This document shows positions 23,585 to 29,558 of a stretch of 29,558 nt of DNA, in pieces. The DNA comes from Christensenella sp. UBA6345 (GTDB lineage Bacteria > Bacillota > Clostridia > Christensenellales > UBA1242): the NCBI GenBank assembly GCA_002437945.1, contig DJSB01000012.1, positions 1-29,558 on the forward strand. Reading direction: 5' to 3'. A model generated the notes under the pieces. It saw only the letters and a list, made by a program, of their open reading frames with translations, had not been told where the DNA came from and made no database searches. The stretch's first letter is position 1. The number at the start of each line of letters is the position of its first letter. The position numbers and the translations under genes are program-made.

Positions 23585-24329
23585 TAACATTGCAGTATTT
23601 TATACAAAAAATAATATGAAGCGAATTTTGGAAATTAAAAAGATTTTTCGCAATTCGAATAAGTTTACTTTATTCATTGCTAATTACTTTTCGGAGTTGT
23701 TGTATTCACTTGGTAAATATCATGTACAATTGCTTATGATAGATGGCGAAACAGTAGAGTTAACTGATGACTTTGAATCTATGCAAACTGATGGTGGTTT
23801 TGGTGTACCAGATAATATATTGTATTTAGGTTTTAAAGAAAATAATTTTAATGTCGACAATCGAACAAAGTTCTGTATTACTTACGAGAGTCTTTTTCGT
23901 AGACTTGTTCCACTTAAAGATCGTATTTTGCTTAATATTAGAGAAAAATCTAGTCTTGAATTTGATATTAAAGTTGTTAATCAGTTTATGTCCGAATATC
24001 TTATTAGATTAGGTTTTGTGCCTAAACTCATGGGCTTTAATTATATTAAGCAGTGTATTGAAGAATCTATCTGTAATAATTGCGGAATATTAGGTAGTTT
24101 AAGTACTGAAGTTTATCCTAGAGTTGCTAGCCGTAATAAAACCAGTGCTGTTAATATTGAACGTAATATTAGAAGTTCTATTAACAATGCTCAAAAGAAT
24201 TCAGATGCATACTCTGGAATCAATGGATTGTTTAATAATGCTCCAATAAGTAATCGTGCTTTTTTAGCATATTTATTGGATCAAGTACTTATTAATTGTA
24301 CTCAATATCAACAGAGTATTAATTTTTAG
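23568..24329 (+). CDS. spo0A: Spo0A homologue with a degenerate receiver domain
   Basis: 253-aa homologue of the master sporulation regulator, in the conserved place after spoIVB. The C-terminal DNA-binding domain (~138-250) is clear: FMSEYLIRLGFVPKLMGFNYIKQCIEESI, then GILGSLSTEVYPRVA and SAVNIERNIRSSINNA, and a late SNRAFLAYLLDQVLI. The N-terminal ~125 residues have the size of a receiver domain but not its signature. B. subtilis Spo0A has an acidic pair at D10/D11, where this protein reads FYTKNN. D59 in LLMIDGE could match the phosphorylated D56, but the usual P-x-x-D-G loop and the T/S and K residues are not evident. ATG at 23568 is the first possible start, as the frame is closed just upstream. 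The protein may be controlled by level or ligand rather than by a phosphorelay. Confidence 0.85.
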   Translation: MKENINNIAVFYTKNNMKRILEIKKIFRNSNKFTLFIANYFSELLYSLGKYHVQLLMIDGETVELTDDFESMQTDGGFGVPDNILYLGFKENNFNVDNRTKFCITYESLFRRLVPLKDRILLNIREKSSLEFDIKVVNQFMSEYLIRLGFVPKLMGFNYIKQCIEESICNNCGILGSLSTEVYPRVASRNKTSAVNIERNIRSSINNAQKNSDAYSGINGLFNNAPISNRAFLAYLLDQVLINCTQYQQSINF

Positions 24330-24350
24330 ATTTTTTTCATATATATTAAT

Positions 24351-24977
24351 GTGAAGTCTAATAGTTATGTAACTCAATATCGTGTTAAAAATCAAGTTTC
24401 CTTGTTTTTTAACACATACAAAGCATTACTTATAGTATGTTTTGTTTTTTTACTGCTTGGTCTCGGATTGGGTATTTATAAATCTATTAAATATTCTGGG
24501 GATTTAAGTTTAAGTAATATGTCTGACTCTAACCTTGTGGAGTTTTTAAAAGGGGATAGAGGGACTATGGGATTATTCTTTCCATGTATGTTTGGTTACC
24601 TTTTCTTTTGCGGAATAATTATATTCTTTAATTTTAAACCATTTTGTAAGATTTTTACTTATTTGATATTAATAATTAAAGGTTATCTTATAGGTTTTGA
24701 TATTACTATATTAATAGTACAGTACGGCATTACCGGAGTCATTAATGTACTTATATTTATATTACCTTTCGACTTATGTGTATGTGTAGTGCTTATTCTT
24801 TTATCAGCAATAGCCATTAAACGTAATAATATAATAAAAAAATATGGGTGTTACAATTGTTGTAATAACATAAATTATAAAAAATTATATTGGGTGTTAG
24901 TAATAACCGGTATTGTTGTCATATTAGTTAAATGCTTACTTTTACCATTGGTTAAAGTAACAATTATTGTGGTGTAG
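24351..24977 (+). CDS. spoIIM: SpoIIM-like membrane protein
   Basis: 208-aa protein with about five hydrophobic segments: ~23-45, ~78-97, ~102-125, ~127-160 and ~183-207. Size, topology and the segment LIIKGYLIGFDITILIVQYGITGVINVLIFILPFDL agree with SpoIIM, a component of the SpoIIDMP peptidoglycan-remodelling complex required for engulfment. Clostridia often carry spoIIM near spo0A. No motif is diagnostic, so a generic SpoIIM/DUF95-type membrane protein is the alternative. The GTG start at 24351 has no visible Shine-Dalgarno sequence (21 bp after the spo0A stop), so the start is uncertain or translation is coupled. Confidence 0.62.
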   Translation: MKSNSYVTQYRVKNQVSLFFNTYKALLIVCFVFLLLGLGLGIYKSIKYSGDLSLSNMSDSNLVEFLKGDRGTMGLFFPCMFGYLFFCGIIIFFNFKPFCKIFTYLILIIKGYLIGFDITILIVQYGITGVINVLIFILPFDLCVCVVLILLSAIAIKRNNIIKKYGCYNCCNNINYKKLYWVLVITGIVVILVKCLLLPLVKVTIIVV

Positions 24978-25228
24978 GATAGTTATGCCGCAATTTGTGA
25001 TAATTCACTTTATAATATCATCGTACTTAATCTACCATGTTACATATATGTCTTAAGATATGAGACTTGGTGCATTATGTCATTTTTGATACATAGATAT
25101 TGTATGATTATATAATAAGTGAAGATTTAATATCGTTTTAATGAAATGGTATTGTAACATTAATTCAATATTGCTCATAATAAAAGTATAAAATTGTAAA
25201 AAAATCTAATTTATTTGCGTTTTGGGTA
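24978..25228. other. intergenic region without a recognisable gene
   Basis: AT-rich sequence with no ORF of meaningful length and no strong terminator. It contains a short palindrome TCTTAAGA near 25053 and a promoter-like pair TTGATA (25086-25091) with TATATA/TATAAT (25109-25116). I cannot assign a role. Confidence 0.5.
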
Positions 25229-25258
25229 TTGCAAGTCTAGTATTAAATGTGGTATACT
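25229..25258 (+). promoter_or_regulatory. sigma-A promoter of the first lipoprotein gene
   Basis: TTGCAA (25229-25234), an 18-bp spacer and TATACT (25253-25258), with an extended -10 TG at 25250-25251. The start near 25265 gives a leader of about 95 nt. Confidence 0.7.
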
Positions 25259-25272
25259 AGTGCTGTAATTAA

Positions 25273-25320
25273 GTGAGAGAGTTGTAAGATCTCACAAAGA
25301 TATGTTGAAAATAACATATC
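25273..25320 (+). promoter_or_regulatory. two consecutive hairpins in the lipoprotein leader
   Basis: GTGAGA (25273-25278)/TCTCAC (25290-25295) and GATATGTT (25299-25306)/AACATATC (25313-25320). The first begins about 8 nt from the predicted 5' end and the second is followed by an A-rich single-stranded stretch and a strong AAAAGGGG ribosome binding site. This looks like an mRNA-stabilising 5' leader rather than a terminator. Confidence 0.5.
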
Positions 25321-25359
25321 AAAAAAATAAATAATATTACAAAAGGGGAATATAAATTT

Positions 25360-26943
25360 ATGAAAAAAAGCAAATTGTTAGTTATGGGCCTTGCATTGAT
25401 CATGGGTACTTCAGTATTTGCTCTAGCCGGATGTGGCGGCGGTGGTGAAGGCGGAAGTAGTGGCGGTGGTTCAGAAACACCTCCAGATCCAGGTCCTGGT
25501 CCAGGTCCAATAGTAGAACAACCTAAAAAAGAAGCAATGAGTAAGTACTTCTCAGGTGTAAAAGCAACATACACAAAAGAAAATATTGTGGATTCTAATG
25601 GTACAACAAAAGAGTTTAAAAAATTTGTTGATCGTCAGATTGATGTTTTAGCACAAGATTTACTAAAACGTTTAGATTATGTCTATGGTGAATATAGATT
25701 AAATCCATTAAATCTTAATCATTGGGGCGAGAGTTATGATCTAAGTGATCCATATTCAACAAGAGGATATGTCTATCGTGATATGAAAAATCCTGCAGAT
25801 TATTATGCTCGTACAGATTCAACTAATATTTTAGCACAGTTAAGTAATGCTGAAATTAATAAAATTTTCTTTGATACCGATGATCCAGTAACTCTAACAG
25901 AAGTTAACATTGATGATTTATCAGATTATCAAAGATCCTTATTAATAATCGAAACAGAAGATAATTATTTGGCTGATGTTTCTGCATTAAATTTAATAGG
26001 CGCTAGTTCTGGACAAAATATGAGACTTAGTAAAACTGCCGGATTAGTTGAGGATACTGATAAAGTATGGAAAGTATCACAATTAACAACAGAAGAAACA
26101 AAAAACAATTTAAAGTTAATGATTGCTCAAATATTAACTAATGATGCCGGTAGTGATTATGATGCTTTAATTAGTAAAATAGATAAATTAGGCTTTGATT
26201 CTACATTTAATGATAAATTAATAGATGTTGTAAATGAAAACATAATTGGTAGTGATAGAATAGCTGAAGATGATAAATATTATAAAGAATTAGTGGATAA
26301 TTATGACGGTGTTATAAATGATGAGACTATAGGATTGATGAGAAATAATACAAAATTATTTGATTCAGACACTGGAGATAAAAAATATACAACTTCTAAT
26401 TCCCCACGTCTTTATAAAGGTTATAATAAACTAGTTCCTGTTATTGTAAAATCAGCACTTGATAATAAATTCTACGGAACAAATATTTCATTATATCCAA
26501 CTTTCTCTAATATAGCACATGATTATAGTGCTGATGCAACTGGGTTTAAAGATGCACATGATTATAGTGATGTAACATTACTTGCTAAAGCAAATACTCT
26601 TTATACCAAACTTGTAGTAAAAATTAAAGGTTCGGATCTAAGTAGTAGTGAAGCAAGTTTAGAATATCAATTAGAAATCAATGGAAAACCTGTTGGAACT
26701 AAGAAAGAAATTAAATTGAGTGATACTGAAAAAGAATTTACTCTAGATATTTCTGGATATGGCACATCTTTTGGTGAATATAAAGGTAATACTGAAAAAG
26801 ATGTTAATACTAAAATTTTTGAAAAGACAACAATATCTGATTCAACTACTGAAACTAACTATATTAAGTTTAACTTTACTAACAGTAATGGTGCAAAATT
26901 TACAATTACCTTTGATGGGTATTATGATAAAAACGCACAATAA
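25360..26943 (+). CDS. secreted lipoprotein of unknown function, paralogue A
   Basis: 527 aa. A lipoprotein signal peptide ends at the lipobox LAGC with C25 as the likely lipidated residue. A Gly/Ser/Pro-rich linker (GGGGEGGSSGGG, then PDPGPGPGP) of ~30 residues follows, so the folded part stands off the membrane. Residues ~58-350 are mainly helical and paralogous to the second lipoprotein: FSGV, VDRQIDVLAQDLLKRLDYVYGEYRL, LSDYQRSLL, the near-identical block and SPRLYKGY. The C-terminal ~110 residues are rich in beta strands (LVVKIKGSDLSS...KFTITFDGYYD), perhaps an Ig-like domain. I recognise no family or catalytic motif. Strong promoter, ribosome binding site and terminator suggest a well expressed monocistronic gene. 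A substrate-binding or envelope-structural role is only a guess. Confidence 0.9.
   Translation: MKKSKLLVMGLALIMGTSVFALAGCGGGGEGGSSGGGSETPPDPGPGPGPIVEQPKKEAMSKYFSGVKATYTKENIVDSNGTTKEFKKFVDRQIDVLAQDLLKRLDYVYGEYRLNPLNLNHWGESYDLSDPYSTRGYVYRDMKNPADYYARTDSTNILAQLSNAEINKIFFDTDDPVTLTEVNIDDLSDYQRSLLIIETEDNYLADVSALNLIGASSGQNMRLSKTAGLVEDTDKVWKVSQLTTEETKNNLKLMIAQILTNDAGSDYDALISKIDKLGFDSTFNDKLIDVVNENIIGSDRIAEDDKYYKELVDNYDGVINDETIGLMRNNTKLFDSDTGDKKYTTSNSPRLYKGYNKLVPVIVKSALDNKFYGTNISLYPTFSNIAHDYSADATGFKDAHDYSDVTLLAKANTLYTKLVVKIKGSDLSSSEASLEYQLEINGKPVGTKKEIKLSDTEKEFTLDISGYGTSFGEYKGNTEKDVNTKIFEKTTISDSTTETNYIKFNFTNSNGAKFTITFDGYYDKNAQ
25984..26289 (+). repeat. 306-bp near-identical block, copy 1 (paralogue A)
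   Basis: Aligns without gaps to 27947-28252 with 12 mismatches by eye, about 96% identity. It codes for ~102 residues from ALNLIGASSGQN to DDKYYKE with 6 amino-acid differences. Sequence on both sides is much more diverged. Confidence 0.9.
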
Positions 26944-26965
26944 TAAAATTTCAATTTAATATTGT

Positions 26966-27000
26966 AAAAAAACTGTAAGCATTATGTTTGCAGTTTTTTT
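26966..27000 (+). terminator. intrinsic terminator after lipoprotein A
   Basis: Left arm 26966-26981 (A7 then CTGTAAGCA) and right arm 26985-27000 (TGTTTGCAG then T7) form a 16-bp stem with two G-U pairs and a 3-nt loop. Confidence 0.9.
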
Positions 27001-27110
27001 GTTATTTAAAAAAGTAATCTATAAAGTAAAATTAAATGAAATATCATACAATATATATTTATTAATATTATAATAATATTTTCTGCTATCTAGTTTTTTT
27101 GCCTTTTCTA

Positions 27111-27139
27111 TTTACATAACATACTAATTATTGTATAAT
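27111..27139 (+). promoter_or_regulatory. sigma-A promoter of the second lipoprotein gene
   Basis: TTTACA (27111-27116), a 17-bp spacer and TATAAT (27134-27139). The start near 27146 gives a leader of about 90 nt that holds TGTCGAC (27154-27160, 6 of 7 to a 0A box) and TTGTACAA (27172-27179). Confidence 0.7.
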
Positions 27140-27235
27140 AATACTAATAATAATGTCGACTTGTGTCCATTTTGTACAATTGTCACTTGTATCGACTAGA
27201 CTTTATAACGAAAAAAGAAGTATGAGGTCGGAAAT

Positions 27236-29350
27236 ATGAAAAAGAAAAGATTTTTGAAAATAATATGTTGTTTTTGTCTGTTGTTATGCTCAACATTCTT
27301 TTTGGCTGCATGTGGTGAAAATCCAGTAGGTGGTTATGAAAGTGGTAGTGACGCACCTGCACCAGATAATACACCACCAAGCACAGGTGATGATTCTGAT
27401 GTGGATATTGACGATGATGGCAACATTAAGTCGGGTGAAGTAGCAGACTTCTCTCAATATTTTAGTGGGTATATGGTTACTCTTAATGAAAGTGGTGATT
27501 TGCTAGTAAAAGATGATACTCTTGGAGTAAATAAAAAAGTATTATTTACTGCATTGGTTGATAGGCAGATTGACATATTATCACAAGATATACTTAATGG
27601 ACTTAATTATATTTATGGAAATTATAGATTGACAACTACAAACGTATGGGGGAATTCTATAGTTCTTAATTGTTTAGTGATTGATGCTGAAGGGAAGCCT
27701 ACCGATGAAAATTCACCATATCAATATGGAGAATTAACTGCTATGACTCACACTGATAAATTACTTACTCAGTTAAGTAAAAGTGACTATGATTCCATAT
27801 ATGGAAATAATGAAGAAAATAAAATTACTGCTACATTAACTGAAATCAATATTAATGTTTTATCAGATTATCAAAAATCTTTACTATTAAATAAAACACA
27901 AAATAATAATATTTCTACTGAAAACAATTATTTTGCAGATGTGACAGCATTAAATTTAATGGGTGCTAGTTCTGGACAAAATATGAGACTTAATAAAGCT
28001 GCTAGATTAGTTGAGGATACTGATAAAGTATGGAAAGTATCACAATTAACAACAGAAGAAACAAAAAATAATTTAAAGTTAATGATTGCTCAAATATTAA
28101 CTAATGATGCCGGTAGTGATTATGATGCTTTAATTAGTAAGATAGATAAATTAGGTTTTGATTCTACATTTAAAGATAAATTAATAGATGTTATAAATGA
28201 AAACATAATTGGTAGTGATAGAATAGCTGAGGATGATAAATATTATAAAGAAATAAATGATAAAAATATTTATAATGGAAAAATTGATGTAGAAATATTA
28301 GCAGATATATATTCTAAAACAAAATGGTTAGATTCGGATAAAAGTGAAAAGAAATATACAATAGATAATAATCCACGTCTTTATAAAGGTTATAAGGTTG
28401 TTATTCCAGCACTTGTAAAAAGAGCATTAAGAAATACATTTGAAGGCGATTATCAACCAAAAGTTATGAAAAACTGGAAAGCAAAGGATAAAGATGGTAA
28501 AGAAATAAGTTATTGGGGTGAAGATACAAGTAACTGGGCTAGTACAAGTTTATATCCATATTTTAAAAAGTCATCTAGTGCTAATGGTAATTTTAGTACT
28601 TATCCTATAATTAAAGATGGCGAAGTAATACAAGAAATGACAACTACTGGGCCTATTAAACTAGATAAAATAATTTTGCAACCTAAAGCGAATACTCAAC
28701 CAGTTGCTTTACAATTGCAGATAGCAACTGCACGTGATAAACATACTGGTCGTACACCTACAGGAATTGATGATGTCACCTGTTATGAACATGATATTGT
28801 AGTTGAATTAGAAGTGGATATTATGTACAAAGCAGGAACTTATAAAAAAGAAATGAACAGTTATGTTCCTGATGGCGAGAGTAGTAGTGTATTAACAATT
28901 GATTCAAGGGGATATGTACCTACCTATATTGATACAGAAGATCCTAATTTTGATCCATCTAAAGTACAATTTGACCCTAATAATCCTAATGCTAAAGATC
29001 CATATAGTGAGTCTTTCCGTAAGCCATATGATACTAATGGTGAAGTACTACCATTCAATTATATATTCTCAATATATGATAAGTTTGATAAAGACCCTGC
29101 TACACCAAAATTTGGTGAGTATGATGGACCAACTTCAATAAATGATATGGGCACCATTGTAGGTAACAATTATGAATGTACTGATGGTGTAAATATAAAT
29201 CTTGATACAGGTAATAACTATTTACAATTTACATTCCGTATTAAGAGTATCAAACAATATTCTGGCGATAATGATTCCGAACTTGTAGATACTAATTTTA
29301 CAGCCAGTGATGTTGTATTTGATATTAGTTTAATGCCTTATACATTCTAA
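27236..29350 (+). CDS. secreted lipoprotein of unknown function, paralogue B
   Basis: 704 aa. Signal peptide with an unusual cysteine-rich core (IICCFCLLLC) and lipobox LAAC, giving C26 as the lipidated residue. The linker is acidic and Pro/Ser-rich (APAPDNTPPSTGDDSDVDIDDDG), unlike the Gly-rich linker of paralogue A. The helical region (~75-405) matches A: FSQYFSGY, LVDRQIDILSQDILNGLNYIYGNYRL, LSDYQKSLL, the near-identical block and NPRLYKGY. The C-terminal ~300 residues are longer than in A, with several strand-rich stretches and a Pro/Asp-rich insert (DTEDPNFDPSKVQFDPNNPN). No known family or active site is recognised. It has its own promoter and terminator. The ribosome binding site (GAGGTCGG) is weaker than that of A. 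Confidence 0.9.
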   Translation: MKKKRFLKIICCFCLLLCSTFFLAACGENPVGGYESGSDAPAPDNTPPSTGDDSDVDIDDDGNIKSGEVADFSQYFSGYMVTLNESGDLLVKDDTLGVNKKVLFTALVDRQIDILSQDILNGLNYIYGNYRLTTTNVWGNSIVLNCLVIDAEGKPTDENSPYQYGELTAMTHTDKLLTQLSKSDYDSIYGNNEENKITATLTEININVLSDYQKSLLLNKTQNNNISTENNYFADVTALNLMGASSGQNMRLNKAARLVEDTDKVWKVSQLTTEETKNNLKLMIAQILTNDAGSDYDALISKIDKLGFDSTFKDKLIDVINENIIGSDRIAEDDKYYKEINDKNIYNGKIDVEILADIYSKTKWLDSDKSEKKYTIDNNPRLYKGYKVVIPALVKRALRNTFEGDYQPKVMKNWKAKDKDGKEISYWGEDTSNWASTSLYPYFKKSSSANGNFSTYPIIKDGEVIQEMTTTGPIKLDKIILQPKANTQPVALQLQIATARDKHTGRTPTGIDDVTCYEHDIVVELEVDIMYKAGTYKKEMNSYVPDGESSSVLTIDSRGYVPTYIDTEDPNFDPSKVQFDPNNPNAKDPYSESFRKPYDTNGEVLPFNYIFSIYDKFDKDPATPKFGEYDGPTSINDMGTIVGNNYECTDGVNINLDTGNNYLQFTFRIKSIKQYSGDNDSELVDTNFTASDVVFDISLMPYTF
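27947..28252 (+). repeat. 306-bp near-identical block, copy 2 (paralogue B)
   Basis: Partner of 25984-26289 at a constant offset of 1963 bp without gaps. Longest unbroken match runs from GATTAGTTGAGGATACTG through the codons for VSQLTTEETK. Confidence 0.9.
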
Positions 29351-29365
29351 ATTATTTCAAATATT

Positions 29366-29400
29366 AAAAAAGTTTCTTAAAACATTTAAGAAACTTTTTT
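29366..29400 (+). terminator. intrinsic terminator after lipoprotein B
   Basis: AAAAAAGTTTCTTAAA (29366-29381) and TTTAAGAAACTTTTTT (29385-29400) form a perfect 16-bp stem with an ACA loop, followed by further T. Confidence 0.92.
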
Positions 29401-29467
29401 TATTTTAATATGCTAATAAAATTATCTTAATTTAATAATTGTTTAATTAATAATAATATAAACAATG

Positions 29468-29558
29468 TGATATTGTATTGCTCACTTTGTTCACAACACA
29501 AGTTGCTAATCGCAACAACTATTGCTTCACAATGGATACATAGTTTTGATTCGGCGTC
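29468..29558. repeat. degenerate palindromic intergenic repeat (partial at the window edge)
   Basis: On the minus strand this reads CCATTGTGAAGCAATAG followed by TTGTGAACAAAGTGAGCAATA, and translates to a CIHCEAIVVAISNLCCEQSEQ-like peptide. The pattern resembles the dispersed ATTGCGAG...GAAGCAAT element of many genomes, whose spurious translations read CHCEERSDVAIS. The match is by memory and diverged. Confidence 0.4.

Noticed and set aside
25299..25320. 8-bp hairpin as an intrinsic terminator or attenuator
   Set aside because: It is followed by A rather than T, so it cannot be a simple terminator on the + strand; on the minus strand it would need a T run on the other side, which is not there.
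25269..25574. Minus-strand frame rich in Pro at the lipoprotein A signal region
   Set aside because: The Pro/Gly runs are the complement of the Gly/Pro linker of the real gene.
29427..29558. Minus-strand open frame of about 44 codons entering from the window end, with Cys-rich peptide
   Set aside because: The translation resembles the spurious products of a palindromic intergenic repeat; no start or ribosome binding site lies in the window.
1..29558. tRNA, rRNA, integrase, transposase, toxin-antitoxin or defence genes
   Set aside because: None was recognised in any frame; the only mobile-like element is the degenerate repeat at the end.

Overview
The window is strongly AT-rich and all recognisable genes lie on the + strand. 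It carries a full spoIIIA operon, spoIVB, a spo0A homologue and a spoIIM-like gene. It also shows Firmicute housekeeping order (rseP-[polC position]-rimP-nusA-ylxR-ylxQ-infB-rbfA and argR-recN-spoIVB-spo0A). This points to an endospore-forming, low-GC Clostridia-type Firmicute, probably an uncultured gut lineage; the species cannot be named from the sequence. ATG, GTG and TTG starts are used and the genetic code is standard.

Region 1 (1-10720) is an envelope-protease, translation and RNA block. It holds the site-2 protease RseP, a short protein in the polC position (OB fold plus DEDDh exonuclease, no polymerase), then the rimP-nusA-ylxR-ylxQ-infB-rbfA-nrnA-truB operon, ending with an endonuclease IV-like gene and a clear terminator. 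A sigma-A-type promoter and an 11-bp hairpin precede rimP.

Region 2 (10722-15640) is the complete spoIIIAA-AH operon. It encodes the mother-cell half of the SpoIIIA-SpoIIQ channel that supports forespore sigma-G activity. Most of its genes overlap or nearly abut.

Region 3 (15641-19514) is asp23 with its own promoter and terminator, then nusB-xseA-xseB-proS. ProRS is of the archaeal/eukaryotic-like type. Region 4 (19515-24977) is argR, with a promoter embedded in ARG-box-like sites, then recN, spoIVB, spo0A and a spoIIM-like gene. The Spo0A homologue has a well conserved DNA-binding domain but a receiver domain without the usual acidic pocket. It is preceded by an overlapping 7-codon upstream ORF, a 0A-box-like site and paired TTGTACAA motifs.

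Region 5 (24978-29558) is accessory. It holds two paralogous lipoprotein genes of unknown function, each with its own promoter and terminator, sharing a 306-bp block that is about 96% identical inside otherwise diverged genes, which suggests gene conversion. The window ends in an AT-rich tail with a degenerate palindromic intergenic repeat.

The best leads are the exonuclease-only PolC-locus protein, the receiver-degenerate Spo0A with its unusual leader, the gene-converted lipoprotein pair, and the TTGTACAA motif shared by the spo0A and second lipoprotein upstream regions. I found no CRISPR array, rRNA, tRNA, transposase or obvious new defence system.
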